Of a stretch of DNA of 64,000 nucleotides, positions 16,207-30,068 are shown one piece after another. Position numbers and translations under genes: made by a program. Origin of the DNA: an uncultured Erythrobacter sp. (lineage in GTDB: Bacteria > Pseudomonadota > Alphaproteobacteria > Sphingomonadales > Sphingomonadaceae); the NCBI GenBank assembly GCA_947495555.1, contig CANLZI010000001.1, forward strand, positions 1,464,861 to 1,528,860, given 5' to 3'. Below the pieces are notes generated by a model that did not search any database, had not been told where the DNA came from, and saw only the letters and a list, made by a program, of their open reading frames with translations. Within the stretch, counting starts at the first letter, position 1; each line of letters begins with the position of its first letter.

Positions 16207-17388
16207 ATGTCCAAAGACTCACGCGAATTTGATATCATCATTTATGGTGCCACCGGATATACGGGCCGCTTGGTCGCCGAATATCTCGACCAGCATTATG
16301 GCCAACGCGACGACGGCCCGAAATGGGCGATGGCCGGACGCAGCATAGAAAAGCTGGAGGCTGTTCGCGACGAAATTGGCGCGCCTGCCGACACGCCGCT
16401 GGTGGTGGCCGACGCGGACAATATGGAAGATCTGGACATGATGTGTGCGCGCACCAAAGTCGTCCTGACCACCGTTGGACCATACCAGCTTTATGGCGAC
16501 AATCTGGTCGCTGCTTGCGTGAAAACAGGCACCGATTACGCCGATCTATGCGGTGAACCAGCCTGGATGGCCGAGAAGATTGCCGAGCATCACGAGGCTG
16601 CCAAGGCCAGCGGCGCGCGGATCTGCTTTTCCAGCGGGTTTGACTCCATCCCGTTCGATCTGGGCGTGATGATGACGCAGAAGGCGGCAAAGGAAAAATT
16701 TGGCAAACCCGCTCCCAAAATCCGTGGCCGGGTACGGGCAATGGCGGGAACATTTTCTGGCGGAACCGCTGCCAGTCTGGGCGCAACCATGAAGGCTGCA
16801 GCCAGAAAGCCAGCCATTTTAAACGTTCTGCGCGATCCCTTTGCCTTGGCACCTGGCTTTGACGGCCCCAGCCAGCCCAGCGGCATGATGCCCGCCTTTG
16901 AGAAGGATCTGGACAAATGGGCGGCGCCCTTTGTGATGGCGCCGATCAACACCAAGAATGTCCACCGCACCAACTTCCTGCTCGGCCATCCTTATGGCGA
17001 GGATTTTGTCTATGACGAGATGATGCTGACCAGCCCGGGCGAAGCGGGCAAGGCAGCGGCCAATGCTGTGGCTGAAATGATGAAGAACCCGTTTGGCGCC
17101 AAACCGCCTAAGCCGGGTGAAGGCCCGAGCAAGGAAGAGCGCGAAAATGGCCATTACGATGTTCTTTTCGTGGCCGACATGCCTGATGGCGAAAGCCTGC
17201 ATTATGGCGTGAAAGGCAAATATGATCCCGGCTATGGTTCAACCAGCCGGATGATCAGCGAAACCGGCATTGCCCTGCTGTCATCCGATGCGGAAGGCGG
17301 CATTGGTACGCCCGGATCGTTCCTGGGCGAGGCCTTGGTCGACCGGCTGCAAGAACACGCTGACCTCAGCTTTGCGGTAGAGAATTGA
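16207..17388 (+). CDS. Saccharopine dehydrogenase-like oxidoreductase
   Basis: The 393-residue protein begins FDIIIYGATGYTGRLVAEYLD, a Rossmann GxxGxxG NAD(P)-binding motif, then WAMAGRSIEKLEAVR, VLTTVGPYQLYGDNLVAAC and GTDYADLCGEPAWM. This is the trans-acting enoyl reductase/saccharopine dehydrogenase-like group that works on lipids or polyketides rather than lysine. The middle has FSSGFDSIPFDLGV and GTFSGGTAASLG. A clear rho-independent terminator follows, so it is the end of its unit. Confidence 0.88.
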   Translation: MSKDSREFDIIIYGATGYTGRLVAEYLDQHYGQRDDGPKWAMAGRSIEKLEAVRDEIGAPADTPLVVADADNMEDLDMMCARTKVVLTTVGPYQLYGDNLVAACVKTGTDYADLCGEPAWMAEKIAEHHEAAKASGARICFSSGFDSIPFDLGVMMTQKAAKEKFGKPAPKIRGRVRAMAGTFSGGTAASLGATMKAAARKPAILNVLRDPFALAPGFDGPSQPSGMMPAFEKDLDKWAAPFVMAPINTKNVHRTNFLLGHPYGEDFVYDEMMLTSPGEAGKAAANAVAEMMKNPFGAKPPKPGEGPSKEERENGHYDVLFVADMPDGESLHYGVKGKYDPGYGSTSRMISETGIALLSSDAEGGIGTPGSFLGEALVDRLQEHADLSFAVEN

Positions 17389-17418
17389 TCGCTCGCACCT
17401 AAATCTGTGAAGCACGAG

Positions 17419-17455
17419 AAGGGGAGCGCTCGCGATTGGCGGGGCTCCCCTTTTT
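17419..17455 (+). terminator. Rho-independent terminator
   Basis: AAGGGGAGC (17419-17427) pairs with GCTCCCCTT (17444-17452) and is followed by a T run. It lies just after the saccharopine dehydrogenase-like gene and separates it from the convergent TonB receptor gene. Confidence 0.85.
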
Positions 17456-17472
17456 AGTATCTAGGTCTGGGT

Positions 17473-19668
17473 TCAGAAGCTCAGTCGAACGCTGGCCTTT
17501 ACATTGCGGCCTGTAAGCGGGACGAAATCCTTGGTGAAGCTGGCATGGCGCCTGCCGACCACATCGAAGATATTGTCAGCACTCAACAATACGGTCACAT
17601 TTTCTCGGCTTGGCAAGGGTCGCCATGCGACCGACATATTGACCAGCGCGAATGAATCCGTCTCGGTTTCAAATGCAGAAACATCATTTTGTGCGCCAAA
17701 CCACTGGACCTCGCCGCGGATATCCAACGCATCGGTCTGTGCCTCAAGAGCGCCGAGCAATTCAACCGGCGGAATGCGCGGAATGGCAGACCCATCGTCC
17801 AGCTCGGCCTTGATATAGGACCCCCGCAGATCGGCCAGCACGGTCACATCCGATTTGCTGAACAGAGGGAAGGTAATCTCGCCTTCCATCCCAAAATAGT
17901 CAGCATCATCCTGCAAGATCACAAACACGGGCAAGCCGTCTTCTTCATCGCCATTGCCGGACAAATATATGTAATCGTTGAACCATTGTTGATAGATCGC
18001 GACGCTGAGTTCCGCCCCACCGATCTTGCCGCGAACAAATCCTTCGACGCCCCATGCGCTCTCGGTGCCCAGATCAGGATCGCCGATCTCAAATTGCTGA
18101 GTGGCGATATGTGGGCCGTCGGCGAACAATTCCTCGGCGGCAGGGGCTCGCTCTACGCGTGACAGATTGACGCCCGCGCGCAGGGCTTCGTCGGTTTCAT
18201 AGACCAAGGCCAAAGCGCCGGAAAAGTTGGTGAAGTTGCGTGAGGCGTTCAGCGTGTCGGATGCCACATCGGTAAACTCGAGCCGGCCGCCGGCTTCAAC
18301 CTGGATCGGACCAGGTCCAAATTCCTGTAGGCCGAACAATGCGAATTGTTCTGTTGTGTTGGGGGCAACGAAGGCCTCTTCACCGATAGCCGCAAAATCG
18401 CGATAGCTGTATTGCGCGCCAATTGATCCGCGCGAAGGACCAGTGTCTGACTGAGCCAATTCCAGCCGCGCTTCGAAACTTTCTGTATCGAAAACGGTGC
18501 CAACTTCATCGCCTTCAAATTCGGTATGGGTATAGTCTGAATAGCCCAGGCGGACCTTCAAACGCTGGAAGAACCCATCGCCCAGATCAATGTCGGCAAG
18601 TGCATCGGCGCGAAATTGCTCAAGGCCGATGGTGACGATTTCCTCGCCTTCCTCTTCGCCCTCTTCTTCGCTACCTTCCTCACCTTCTTCATGAGCATGT
18701 TCGGTTCCGGGGCGGCCTGGGACGCCATAATCGGTGTCGTAAAATCCAACCGAGGCACCAAAAATGCTGTCGCCGGAAAAGAAGCTGACACCGCCATTTA
18801 CGGTCCAGGTCTGGGTTGCCGAATTGGGGATCACACCGCTTTGAACGGCGGCTTCGCGCAATTCTTCGGCTTCTTCCACTTCGCCTTCGGCCTGCTCTTC
18901 GTCGGCCAGTTCGAAGATGGCGTCGCGCAGGGCTGGCGCGATTTGGAAGCCGCCAATCTCTAGATCGTTGGTTTCGCGGAAGCTCCCATCGACATGGAAC
19001 ACAACGCTTTCGCCCACAGGCACGTCGAGTGATGCACCGGCGTTGCGCAAATCGCTGGCGGTGTCGGCCGCGACGATTGCATCGAGATGAAAGTCCTCTT
19101 CCGGCACGCGGCGCGGAATGCGCTTGTCAATGACATTCACTGCCCCGCCAATCGCCTGGCTGCCGAACAGCAGAACCGCGGGACCCCGCAAGACTTCAAT
19201 CCGTTCTGCTGTCAGGGGTTCGATCGTGGTCGCGTGATCGGCTGATGTGTTGGATACATCTGCCGTACTCAATCCATCGACCAGAACCCGGACGCGCTCG
19301 CCCTGAAAGCCGCGCAGCACAGGGCGCGATGCCCCTGGCGCAAAGCTGGTGGCAGAAACGCCGGGCAATTTGGCGAGAACTTCGCCAACCTGTCCACTGA
19401 GGTTGTTCTGAATGTCGGCGGCCTCCAGAACCGATGTTCCGGCCAGCAAGTCCAATTGCTTTAGCCCGGTGGCGCTGACGATGATCTTGCCCTCATAGTC
19501 CACTTGCCTTGTGTGCAGATCATCCTCCACCCGCTCTTCCTGCGCGGCGGCATCGCCTTGTCCGGCATCATCTTGCGCCAACGCAGGAGAAGCAACCAAG
19601 CCGCCAATGCCGATACAGGCCGAGGCCATTGCCAGTGCACGGGTAGAGCTTTGGGTCATGAATTTCAT
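17473..19668 (-). CDS. TonB-dependent receptor, ZnuD-like (metal)
   Basis: This 731-residue receptor has a signal peptide, a TonB box region (KIIVSATG), a plug with VLRGFQGERVRVLVDGLS and IEVLRGPAVLLFGSQAIGGAVNV, and a barrel ending in VKASVRLSF. Two extracellular loops are very rich in Glu, Asp and His, including EHAHEEGEEG followed by acidic repeats. His/acid-rich loops are the hallmark of ZnuD-type zinc receptors. A Zur-like site lies upstream. Zinc or another divalent cation is the likely substrate; uptake itself is inferred. Confidence 0.88.
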   Translation of the reverse strand: MKFMTQSSTRALAMASACIGIGGLVASPALAQDDAGQGDAAAQEERVEDDLHTRQVDYEGKIIVSATGLKQLDLLAGTSVLEAADIQNNLSGQVGEVLAKLPGVSATSFAPGASRPVLRGFQGERVRVLVDGLSTADVSNTSADHATTIEPLTAERIEVLRGPAVLLFGSQAIGGAVNVIDKRIPRRVPEEDFHLDAIVAADTASDLRNAGASLDVPVGESVVFHVDGSFRETNDLEIGGFQIAPALRDAIFELADEEQAEGEVEEAEELREAAVQSGVIPNSATQTWTVNGGVSFFSGDSIFGASVGFYDTDYGVPGRPGTEHAHEEGEEGSEEEGEEEGEEIVTIGLEQFRADALADIDLGDGFFQRLKVRLGYSDYTHTEFEGDEVGTVFDTESFEARLELAQSDTGPSRGSIGAQYSYRDFAAIGEEAFVAPNTTEQFALFGLQEFGPGPIQVEAGGRLEFTDVASDTLNASRNFTNFSGALALVYETDEALRAGVNLSRVERAPAAEELFADGPHIATQQFEIGDPDLGTESAWGVEGFVRGKIGGAELSVAIYQQWFNDYIYLSGNGDEEDGLPVFVILQDDADYFGMEGEITFPLFSKSDVTVLADLRGSYIKAELDDGSAIPRIPPVELLGALEAQTDALDIRGEVQWFGAQNDVSAFETETDSFALVNMSVAWRPLPSRENVTVLLSADNIFDVVGRRHASFTKDFVPLTGRNVKASVRLSF

Positions 19669-19698
19669 GGTATTCTGAACTTTCTTGCATGTTGTATA

Positions 19699-19715
19699 AT
19701 GTAATAACGTATCAT
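19699..19715 (-). promoter_or_regulatory. Possible Zur box
   Basis: ATGTAATAACGTATCAT lies about 30 bp upstream of the receptor start. It agrees at 13 of 17 positions with the ATGTTATAATATAACAT-like Zur dyad known from proteobacteria. The dyad is imperfect, so the call rests mainly on the metal-receptor context. Confidence 0.35.
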
Positions 19716-19755
19716 TGCCCTAGCGATGCGCGCTGCACACGCAAGCAAAAACTGA

Positions 19756-19773
19756 AATTGTATCGATACAATT
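19756..19773. promoter_or_regulatory. 18-bp perfect palindrome
   Basis: AATTGTATCGATACAATT is a perfect palindrome about 90 bp upstream of the ZnuD-like receptor. It has no T run and a short AT-rich stem, so it looks like a protein-binding site rather than a terminator. Its binder is unknown. Confidence 0.5.
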
Positions 19774-19903
19774 CGACGAACGGCTTCACCAAAGCTGCCA
19801 ATGCATCGCTGGCCCATCCCTACAGATCGCGCAAGATTCCGTTCCACACGAGCAAATGCGGCACCCAAAATGGGTGTAACTGTGTCAAACATGGTGAAAA
19901 TAA

Positions 19904-19948
19904 TGGAGCGGGCGAGGCGATTCGAACGCCCGACCCCAACCTTGGCAA
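19904..19948 (-). tRNA. Displaced 3' fragment of tRNA-Gly(GCC); attachment-site remnant
   Basis: Read on the minus strand, the segment runs from the TTGCCAA anticodon loop (anticodon GCC) through CCAAGG, a GGGCG-TTCGAAT-CGCCT T-arm, the acceptor CGCCCGC and CCA. This matches the 3' half of alphaproteobacterial tRNA-Gly(GCC). The 5' half with D-arm is absent: the bases at higher coordinates do not continue the tRNA. This is the expected scar when an element integrates into a tRNA gene, so it is not a functional gene. Confidence 0.75.
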
Positions 19949-19966
19949 AATGTCTGAGCAGCTTAG

Positions 19967-20067
19967 CCGTCTCTACGCCAGATAACGCCAAAGGCCGATA
20001 TCATACTGTAATATAGATATCTTTCTGGGCATATCCTACGCCAGACCCATCCGTCTCTACGCCAGAT
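19967..20067. repeat. 17-bp direct repeat pair near the element end
   Basis: CCGTCTCTACGCCAGAT occurs at 19967-19983 and again at 20051-20067, 84 bp apart, with a partial CTACGCCAGA in between. Short direct repeats between attachment site and integrase gene are typical arm-type sites for tyrosine integrases. Confidence 0.6.
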
Positions 20068-20080
20068 TTTCTCTTCGCTC

Positions 20081-20125
20081 GCTTACAATGTGCTTACATT
20101 GCCAACTGGAACTGCTTGTGTAAGC
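20081..20125. repeat. GCTTACA repeats before the integrase
   Basis: GCTTACA lies at 20081 and 20092 in direct order (11 bp apart), and its reverse complement TGTAAGC at 20119. The cluster is 25-70 bp upstream of the integrase start, so it may hold integrase- or excisionase-binding sites or the integrase operator. Confidence 0.45.
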
Positions 20126-20149
20126 AAATTGCCCGAAAGGACGAACGGT

Positions 20150-21409
20150 ATGGGCAAGCTCACAAAGCGAAGCGTCGACAGCATGGCAATCCCCGCCAAG
20201 GGACAGGCATTTCTCTGGGATGATGAACTTCGCGGCTTCGGTGTCCGGGCAATGCCATCTGGCCTCAAGGTCTTCGTTCTCCAGTATCGCAATGACGAAG
20301 GGCGCAGCAGGCGAATCGTACTCGGGCGCTTTGGGGTCCTCACCGTCGAACAGGCGCGCAAGCAGGCGATCATGAAACTTGGCGCGGTGGCCGGGGGCGA
20401 CGATCCGGCAGAAGAACGCGCAAAGTCGCGCGCCGCAATCACCATCCGCGAAGTGTGTGACTGGTATCTGGAAAACGCCGAATCCGGCAAACTTCTGGGC
20501 CGCAAGCATAGGCCAATCAAGGCATCGACACTCGCCATGGACCGAAGCCGCATCGAAACTCACATCAAGCCGCTCATCGGCAATCGGCAGGTCCGCTCGC
20601 TCCGGATGTCGGACATAGAAAAGATGCAGATGGATATCGTTGCCGGACGAACCGCCAAGCCAAAGGGAAATAGCGGTCGTGGTGGGCGAACAACTGGTGG
20701 CCCAGGCGTCGCGGGCCGAGCCGTTTCTACTCTTCACGCGCTGCTAGCCCATGCGATGCGATACGATATCGCCGAGAACAATCCAGCGGCAGGTGTCCGC
20801 AAGATCGCCGGCAAGCCGAGAACCCGACGATTGACCGCCGCAGAAATCCGCGAAATGGGCAAGGCGTTCGCTATTGCGGAACGCAATGGCGAAAACCCCA
20901 CCGGGCTTGCGGCAATCCGGGTGCTCCTGCTTACGGGCTACAGGATCTCCGAAGTCATCGGCCTGCAGCGAAGCTGGCTCCACGCCGAAAAAGGCTATGT
21001 GCATTTCCCCGACACGAAGACCGACGGGCAGATCCGCCCGATTGGCAAGGCCGCAATCGCTGTTCTCGAGTCCGCTCCAGAGAAACGGGCGCTGCCGCTC
21101 TTCTTTGCCTCTGACTTCGTCGACCGGCCGTTCTCGGGCGTTCCCGAAGTACTCCGCGCACTCTGTACGATTGCCGGAATCGAAGGTGTGACCCCGCATG
21201 TGCTGCGCCACACCTTCGGTAGCGTGGCAGGCGACATGGGCTTCTCGGAACTGACCATCAAAGCACTGCTTGGACACGGTGCCCGCGGATCGACCCAGAA
21301 CTACGTCCACCTGGATGAAGCGCTGCGGCTCGCAGTCGACCGGGTGTCGGGCAAGATTGCGAATTTGCTCGATGGAACAGACATTGCGATCCTCGATAGG
21401 GCAGCTTGA
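20150..21409 (+). CDS. Tyrosine-type site-specific integrase
   Basis: From MGKLTKRSVDSM (419 residues) the protein has the N-terminal arm-binding domain of P4-family integrases (LRGFGVRAMPSGLKVFVLQYRN; ARKQAIMKLGAV), a SAM-like core-binding domain, and the catalytic domain. The catalytic residues are visible in LLTGYRISEVIGLQ (Arg), TPHVLRHTFGS (His-x-x-Arg) and LLGHGARGSTQNYVH (nucleophilic Tyr). It should cut and join at the tRNA-Gly site next to it. An in-frame ATG 60 bp upstream overlaps the GCTTACA repeats and is less likely. Confidence 0.94.
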   Translation: MGKLTKRSVDSMAIPAKGQAFLWDDELRGFGVRAMPSGLKVFVLQYRNDEGRSRRIVLGRFGVLTVEQARKQAIMKLGAVAGGDDPAEERAKSRAAITIREVCDWYLENAESGKLLGRKHRPIKASTLAMDRSRIETHIKPLIGNRQVRSLRMSDIEKMQMDIVAGRTAKPKGNSGRGGRTTGGPGVAGRAVSTLHALLAHAMRYDIAENNPAAGVRKIAGKPRTRRLTAAEIREMGKAFAIAERNGENPTGLAAIRVLLLTGYRISEVIGLQRSWLHAEKGYVHFPDTKTDGQIRPIGKAAIAVLESAPEKRALPLFFASDFVDRPFSGVPEVLRALCTIAGIEGVTPHVLRHTFGSVAGDMGFSELTIKALLGHGARGSTQNYVHLDEALRLAVDRVSGKIANLLDGTDIAILDRAA

Positions 21410-21488
21410 GCAACACGTCGGCTCGATCAAGCGCCTAAGCAACGCGTCGTTACAATCATCTTGTGGTCGAAATAGTGCTATCGATCAG

Positions 21489-21890
21489 TTAGCGGCCAGC
21501 ACTGCTCCCGGCGAGCACCTCGATCACTCTGCACTCGGCGACAGTGCCGTGTTTGCAACTCTCGACCACTTTGGTGAGCTCTTTTCGAAGTGCTCTGAGA
21601 TCGGTCAGCTTTGCTTCAACTTCGCGCAATTGGGCGCTGGCGATCTTGTCGACCGTTTCACAAGGCTGGTCGGGATCATCCGCCATCGCCATGAGCTCCT
21701 TTACCTGAGCCATCGAAAAGCCAAGTTTGCGCGAACGCTTTATGAAGCGGAGGCGCGAAATTTCGTCCGGCCCATAATCGCGATAATTGGACGATGTCCT
21801 CGGCGGCGGAGGCAGCAGCCCCTCCCGCTCGTAATAGCGGATGGTTTCGGACTTGGTCCCCGTCGCACGTCCTGCTTCGCCAATTCTCAT
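21489..21890 (-). CDS. MerR family metal-responsive regulator (CadR/PbrR/ZntR type)
   Basis: From MRIGEAGRATG (133 residues) the protein has a MerR winged helix (ETIRYYEREGLLPPPP; NYRDYGPDEISRLRFI), a long dimer helix and the metal-sensing cysteines C77, C112 and C120 (QPCETV; SCKHGTVAEC). That three-cysteine pattern is seen in Cd/Pb/Zn sensors. Longer in-frame starts run into the operator and were not chosen. It is divergent from the czc operon and probably activates it by unwinding the promoter at 21916-21938. Confidence 0.9.
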   Translation of the reverse strand: MRIGEAGRATGTKSETIRYYEREGLLPPPPRTSSNYRDYGPDEISRLRFIKRSRKLGFSMAQVKELMAMADDPDQPCETVDKIASAQLREVEAKLTDLRALRKELTKVVESCKHGTVAECRVIEVLAGSSAGR

Positions 21891-21915
21891 CTGCTCTCCG
21901 ATACAGAAATCTTGC

Positions 21916-21938
21916 TTGACCTTGTAGTTACTACAAGG
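21916..21938 (+). promoter_or_regulatory. MerR-type operator/promoter of the Czc operon
   Basis: TTGACC (21916-21921) is a -35 element and overlaps CCTTGTAG-TTA-CTACAAGG (21920-21938), a perfect dyad with a 3-bp centre. CadR/PbrR promoters have this same TTGAC-dyad arrangement with an over-long spacer. The -10 on the right is not well defined. Confidence 0.7.
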
Positions 21939-22040
21939 TGCAGGGCCTGTCATCAGGATAGGAATTGAGCCCGACCAGCCTCGCAAATGATTACCCGAAC
22001 GCTGGTCAAGCCGATGGTCTGTCAAGCACAGGAGTTACAG

Positions 22041-22421
22041 ATGATGCGGGCAAATACCCGAGTTGAAGAGCTGTTACGACAGGAACGCGAGGCGTTCCGT
22101 GAGGCCCGACGAATAGGCGAGGTCTCAGCGGCCTGGGCCGCGCTGGAACGCGAGCACATTATTGGCCAGCCCTACCTTGCGGCGCACTTTCGCTGCCACT
22201 TGTCGATGCTGGGCTTCGCTATCGAGCTTCACGACTGGAAGGAACTGCGCGGACAAATTCTCCGGCTGCTGCTCGCGCCACTGGGCAATGCCTCGGGACG
22301 TTTGCCGGTCGGCAACACTGGTCGCTCCAATGTCAGCGCCTTTGCACCGATGGAAATCCCCGCCGATCTATCAGCAAAAATTGAAAACACGTCGCTCGAT
22401 GCTGGCGAGAACTTCCAATGA
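22041..22421 (+). CDS. DUF3703-like protein
   Basis: The 126-residue protein starts at MMRANTRVEELLRQE, with AGGAG placed well in front. Landmarks are AWAALEREHIIGQPYLAAHFRCHLSMLGFAIE and GRLPVGNTGRSNVSAF, which fit DUF3703, a family often found next to metal efflux genes. Its role is unknown; the His and Cys residues could bind metal. Its stop overlaps the methyltransferase ATG. Confidence 0.72.
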   Translation: MMRANTRVEELLRQEREAFREARRIGEVSAAWAALEREHIIGQPYLAAHFRCHLSMLGFAIELHDWKELRGQILRLLLAPLGNASGRLPVGNTGRSNVSAFAPMEIPADLSAKIENTSLDAGENFQ

Positions 22422-23083
22422 GTGTCCTGAGCAGTGCGGAGACGAGGAAACTCTATAACCGGATCGCGGGGGTCTATGATCTCTGCCTCAAGGCCTTCAA
22501 TGCGGTGGGAACCAACCGATGGCGCTCGCAGCTTGTTGCGAATTTGCAGATCAGGCCCGGCGACCATGTCATCGACCTGTGCGCGGGAACAGGTGCGAAC
22601 CTTCCCTATCTCGCAGAAAAACTTGGAGCCCAAGGTAAGCTCACTCTCGTCGATCTTTCGGACGCGATGCTAACCAAGGCGAAAGAGCGCGCGGAGAGGC
22701 TGGGCCTGACGAACGTCGAAATCGTCCAGATGGATGTGAACGAGTTTCGATTTCCGCCGGAAGTCGATGCCATTATCAGCACGTTTGGGCTGGAAATGGT
22801 GCCCGCCTATCCGGCCATCATTGAGCGGGCCGTTGCTTCGCTGCGGCCGGACGGGCGGATCGGTCTGCTGGGACTGAAGCATCCCGAGAGATGGCCCCGA
22901 TGGCTGCTACAGATCGGGATCTTGGTGACAAAGCCCTTCGGCGTTTCCCGAGAATACGAGGACTTCAAACCGTGGGTCGCTGCCCGAAGCGCGGCCAGCC
23001 AAGTATGCTTTGAAGAACACCTCGCTGGATCTGCCTATTCCTTTGTCGGACAGCGCAAAGCGACAGTGGGTGAGAAACAATAA
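22418..23083 (+). CDS. Class I SAM-dependent methyltransferase (UbiE-like)
   Basis: This 221-residue protein has the SAM-binding motif VIDLCAGTGANLPYLAEKL, an LTLVDLSDAML acidic loop and IVQMDVNEF, as in UbiE/MenG-like enzymes. In this operon it sits between DUF3703 and a His-rich secreted peptide, both coupled by overlaps. Its substrate could be a lipid or quinone, or a metal/metalloid; the sequence does not decide. Confidence 0.85.
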   Translation: MSVLSSAETRKLYNRIAGVYDLCLKAFNAVGTNRWRSQLVANLQIRPGDHVIDLCAGTGANLPYLAEKLGAQGKLTLVDLSDAMLTKAKERAERLGLTNVEIVQMDVNEFRFPPEVDAIISTFGLEMVPAYPAIIERAVASLRPDGRIGLLGLKHPERWPRWLLQIGILVTKPFGVSREYEDFKPWVAARSAASQVCFEEHLAGSAYSFVGQRKATVGEKQ

Positions 23084-23442
23084 TGCTTTCAAACTCGACC
23101 CTTCTTCGCTACTCGCCCGCCATGCGTTTCGTTTTCACTCTCTTCGCCGCAATGGCGATACTGGTTTCCGGCATCCATGCCGGGCCATCGGAGGCGCATG
23201 AAAATGATCCCACGCATGCCAGCGAGCATCATACCCAAAGTGACGATGACGATGGCGGTTCGGAAGACCCGACAAAAGGTGACCAGCACGGTTGCCATCA
23301 CCATTGTCCAAGTGCCGCTGCCTCCAATCTCGGCAAGCTGGGACCGGTGGGCCACTTTGCCAGCGCGCGACTGGTGCCGTCGAAGGCGTTCCCGCTTGGC
23401 TCAACCACGCGTGCACCGCCACTAACCCCTCCCAAGGTCTGA
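23083..23442 (+). CDS. Secreted His/Asp-rich small protein
   Basis: The 119-residue protein has a signal peptide (from MRFVFTLFAAMAILVSGIHA) and a short segment packed with His and Asp (ASEHHTQSDDDDGG; DQHGCHHHCPS). This is a likely metal-binding periplasmic peptide of the czc operon, similar in position to CzcI-like factors. Its ATG overlaps the upstream stop (TAATG). The mechanism is unproven. Confidence 0.66.
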   Translation: MLSNSTLLRYSPAMRFVFTLFAAMAILVSGIHAGPSEAHENDPTHASEHHTQSDDDDGGSEDPTKGDQHGCHHHCPSAAASNLGKLGPVGHFASARLVPSKAFPLGSTTRAPPLTPPKV

Positions 23443-23505
23443 TTGTTCGCACCGCGCGCGGCCTGATCGCGCGCTCTGAAGCAATTTGCCAAGGGATGAT
23501 TCCCC

Positions 23506-24734
23506 ATGAAATCGATAATTTGCGTGTCCCTGCTTGCCGGGGTCGCGGGGCTGTGGCCCGCAACACTTGCGGCTCAGCAGATGACACTTGACGAAGCGGT
23601 CGACAGGGCGGTCGCCGCCGCTCCTGAAATGGTCGCTGGACAAGCGACGATCGACGCGGCTCGCGCCGAAATTCGCCAGGCCGACGTGCGCCCCAACCCC
23701 ACTTTGTCGGTCGAGGCCGAGAATTTCGTCGGCAGCGGTGGGTTCAGCGTGCTGGAACAACCTGAAGTGACCGTGACCTATGAGCAGCGCATCGAGCGTG
23801 GGGGCAAGCGCGAAGCCAGGCTGGGATACGCGTCGCGCGGCCTCGACCTCGCTCAGGCAGAAGCTCGCCTGGCACGGCTGGAACTGGCGCAGCAAGTGCA
23901 GCGCGCCTTCATCGACGTTCAAATTGCTGACCAAATGGTCTGGATAACCGAGCGCCGGCTCGAGATTGAACTCGAAATGCAAGCCGAAGCCCTGCGCCGC
24001 GTTCGCGGTTACCGAGACCCTCTGTTTGTCGAAACACAGGCTGCAGCCCGTGTCACTTCTGCTGAACTCGCCCTTGAACAGGCTGAGGCCCGATCAGCAG
24101 CCGCCCGCAATCTGCTCGCCTCTTTCTGGGGCGGCGACGGCGACTCGCTTGAGGTGTCAGATGGCATAGAGAGATTGGCCAGCTTGCAGGGCGAACTGGC
24201 ACAGGCTGATGCGAATGTTCGCGAGGCTGCGGTTGCGCAAGCCAGCGCGGAAGTGGTCCTTGAGCAATCACGTGCCACTCAGGATTACACAATCGGCGGC
24301 GGCGTCCGTTTTCTGCGGGAAACCAACGATGTCGCCCTTGTCGCAGGCATTTCCATCCCGCTGGGCCGGTTTGATCGCAATGAAGGCAATATCGACCGTG
24401 CGCGCGCTGAACGCCGGCGGTTGGAGGCCGAAGCGGAAGCCGACCGCCTCGCGCGATTGCGCCGACTGGCCGCTTTGCGGGCCGAAGCAAGCGCTGCTGC
24501 GAGACGGGCAGATGGGCTGATGCATGAAGTCTATCCGCAAGCTGTCCGGACACTTGAACAGGTCCGCGAAGGCTACAATCGCGGAGGCTTTCGCTTTTCC
24601 GATGTCCAGGACGCCGCTGACACAATTATCCAAGTCCAGCAACAATGGGCCGATGCGATGACGATGTTTCGCGACGCTCAATCCGAAATCGATCGACTGA
24701 CCGGCCGCTTTGACGTGGCTGCGGAGATTCTCCC

Positions 24735-24738
<4 letters not shown>
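23506..24738 (+). CDS. czcC: CzcC-type outer-membrane efflux factor (TolC family)
   Basis: The 410-residue protein has a signal peptide (ICVSLLAGVAGLWPATLAAQQ), then the repeated coiled-coil halves of TolC: MTLDEAVDRAVAAAPEM, VRPNPTLSVEAENF, TVTYEQRIERGGKREARLGYA in the first half and LVAGISIPLGRFDRNEGNI in the second. It forms the outer-membrane duct for the CzcBA pump. It is followed by CzcB with a 4-bp overlap. Confidence 0.92.
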
Positions 24739-30033
<5,295 letters not shown>

Positions 30034-30068
30034 CGACGGCATGACTTCCAGAGCGGTCTGGTCACACC

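Noticed and set aside
19756..19773. AATTGTATCGATACAATT as a third copy of the GntR operator
   Set aside because: The half-sites TTGTA/TACAA are separated by four extra bases, so the spacing differs from the 3618 and 6221 sites; it is reported as a separate palindrome.
3667..19990. A 12-mer CAGATAACGCCA shared by the array A region and the attachment-site region
   Set aside because: A match of this length is expected by chance several times in 64 kb, and it is not linked to any other shared feature.
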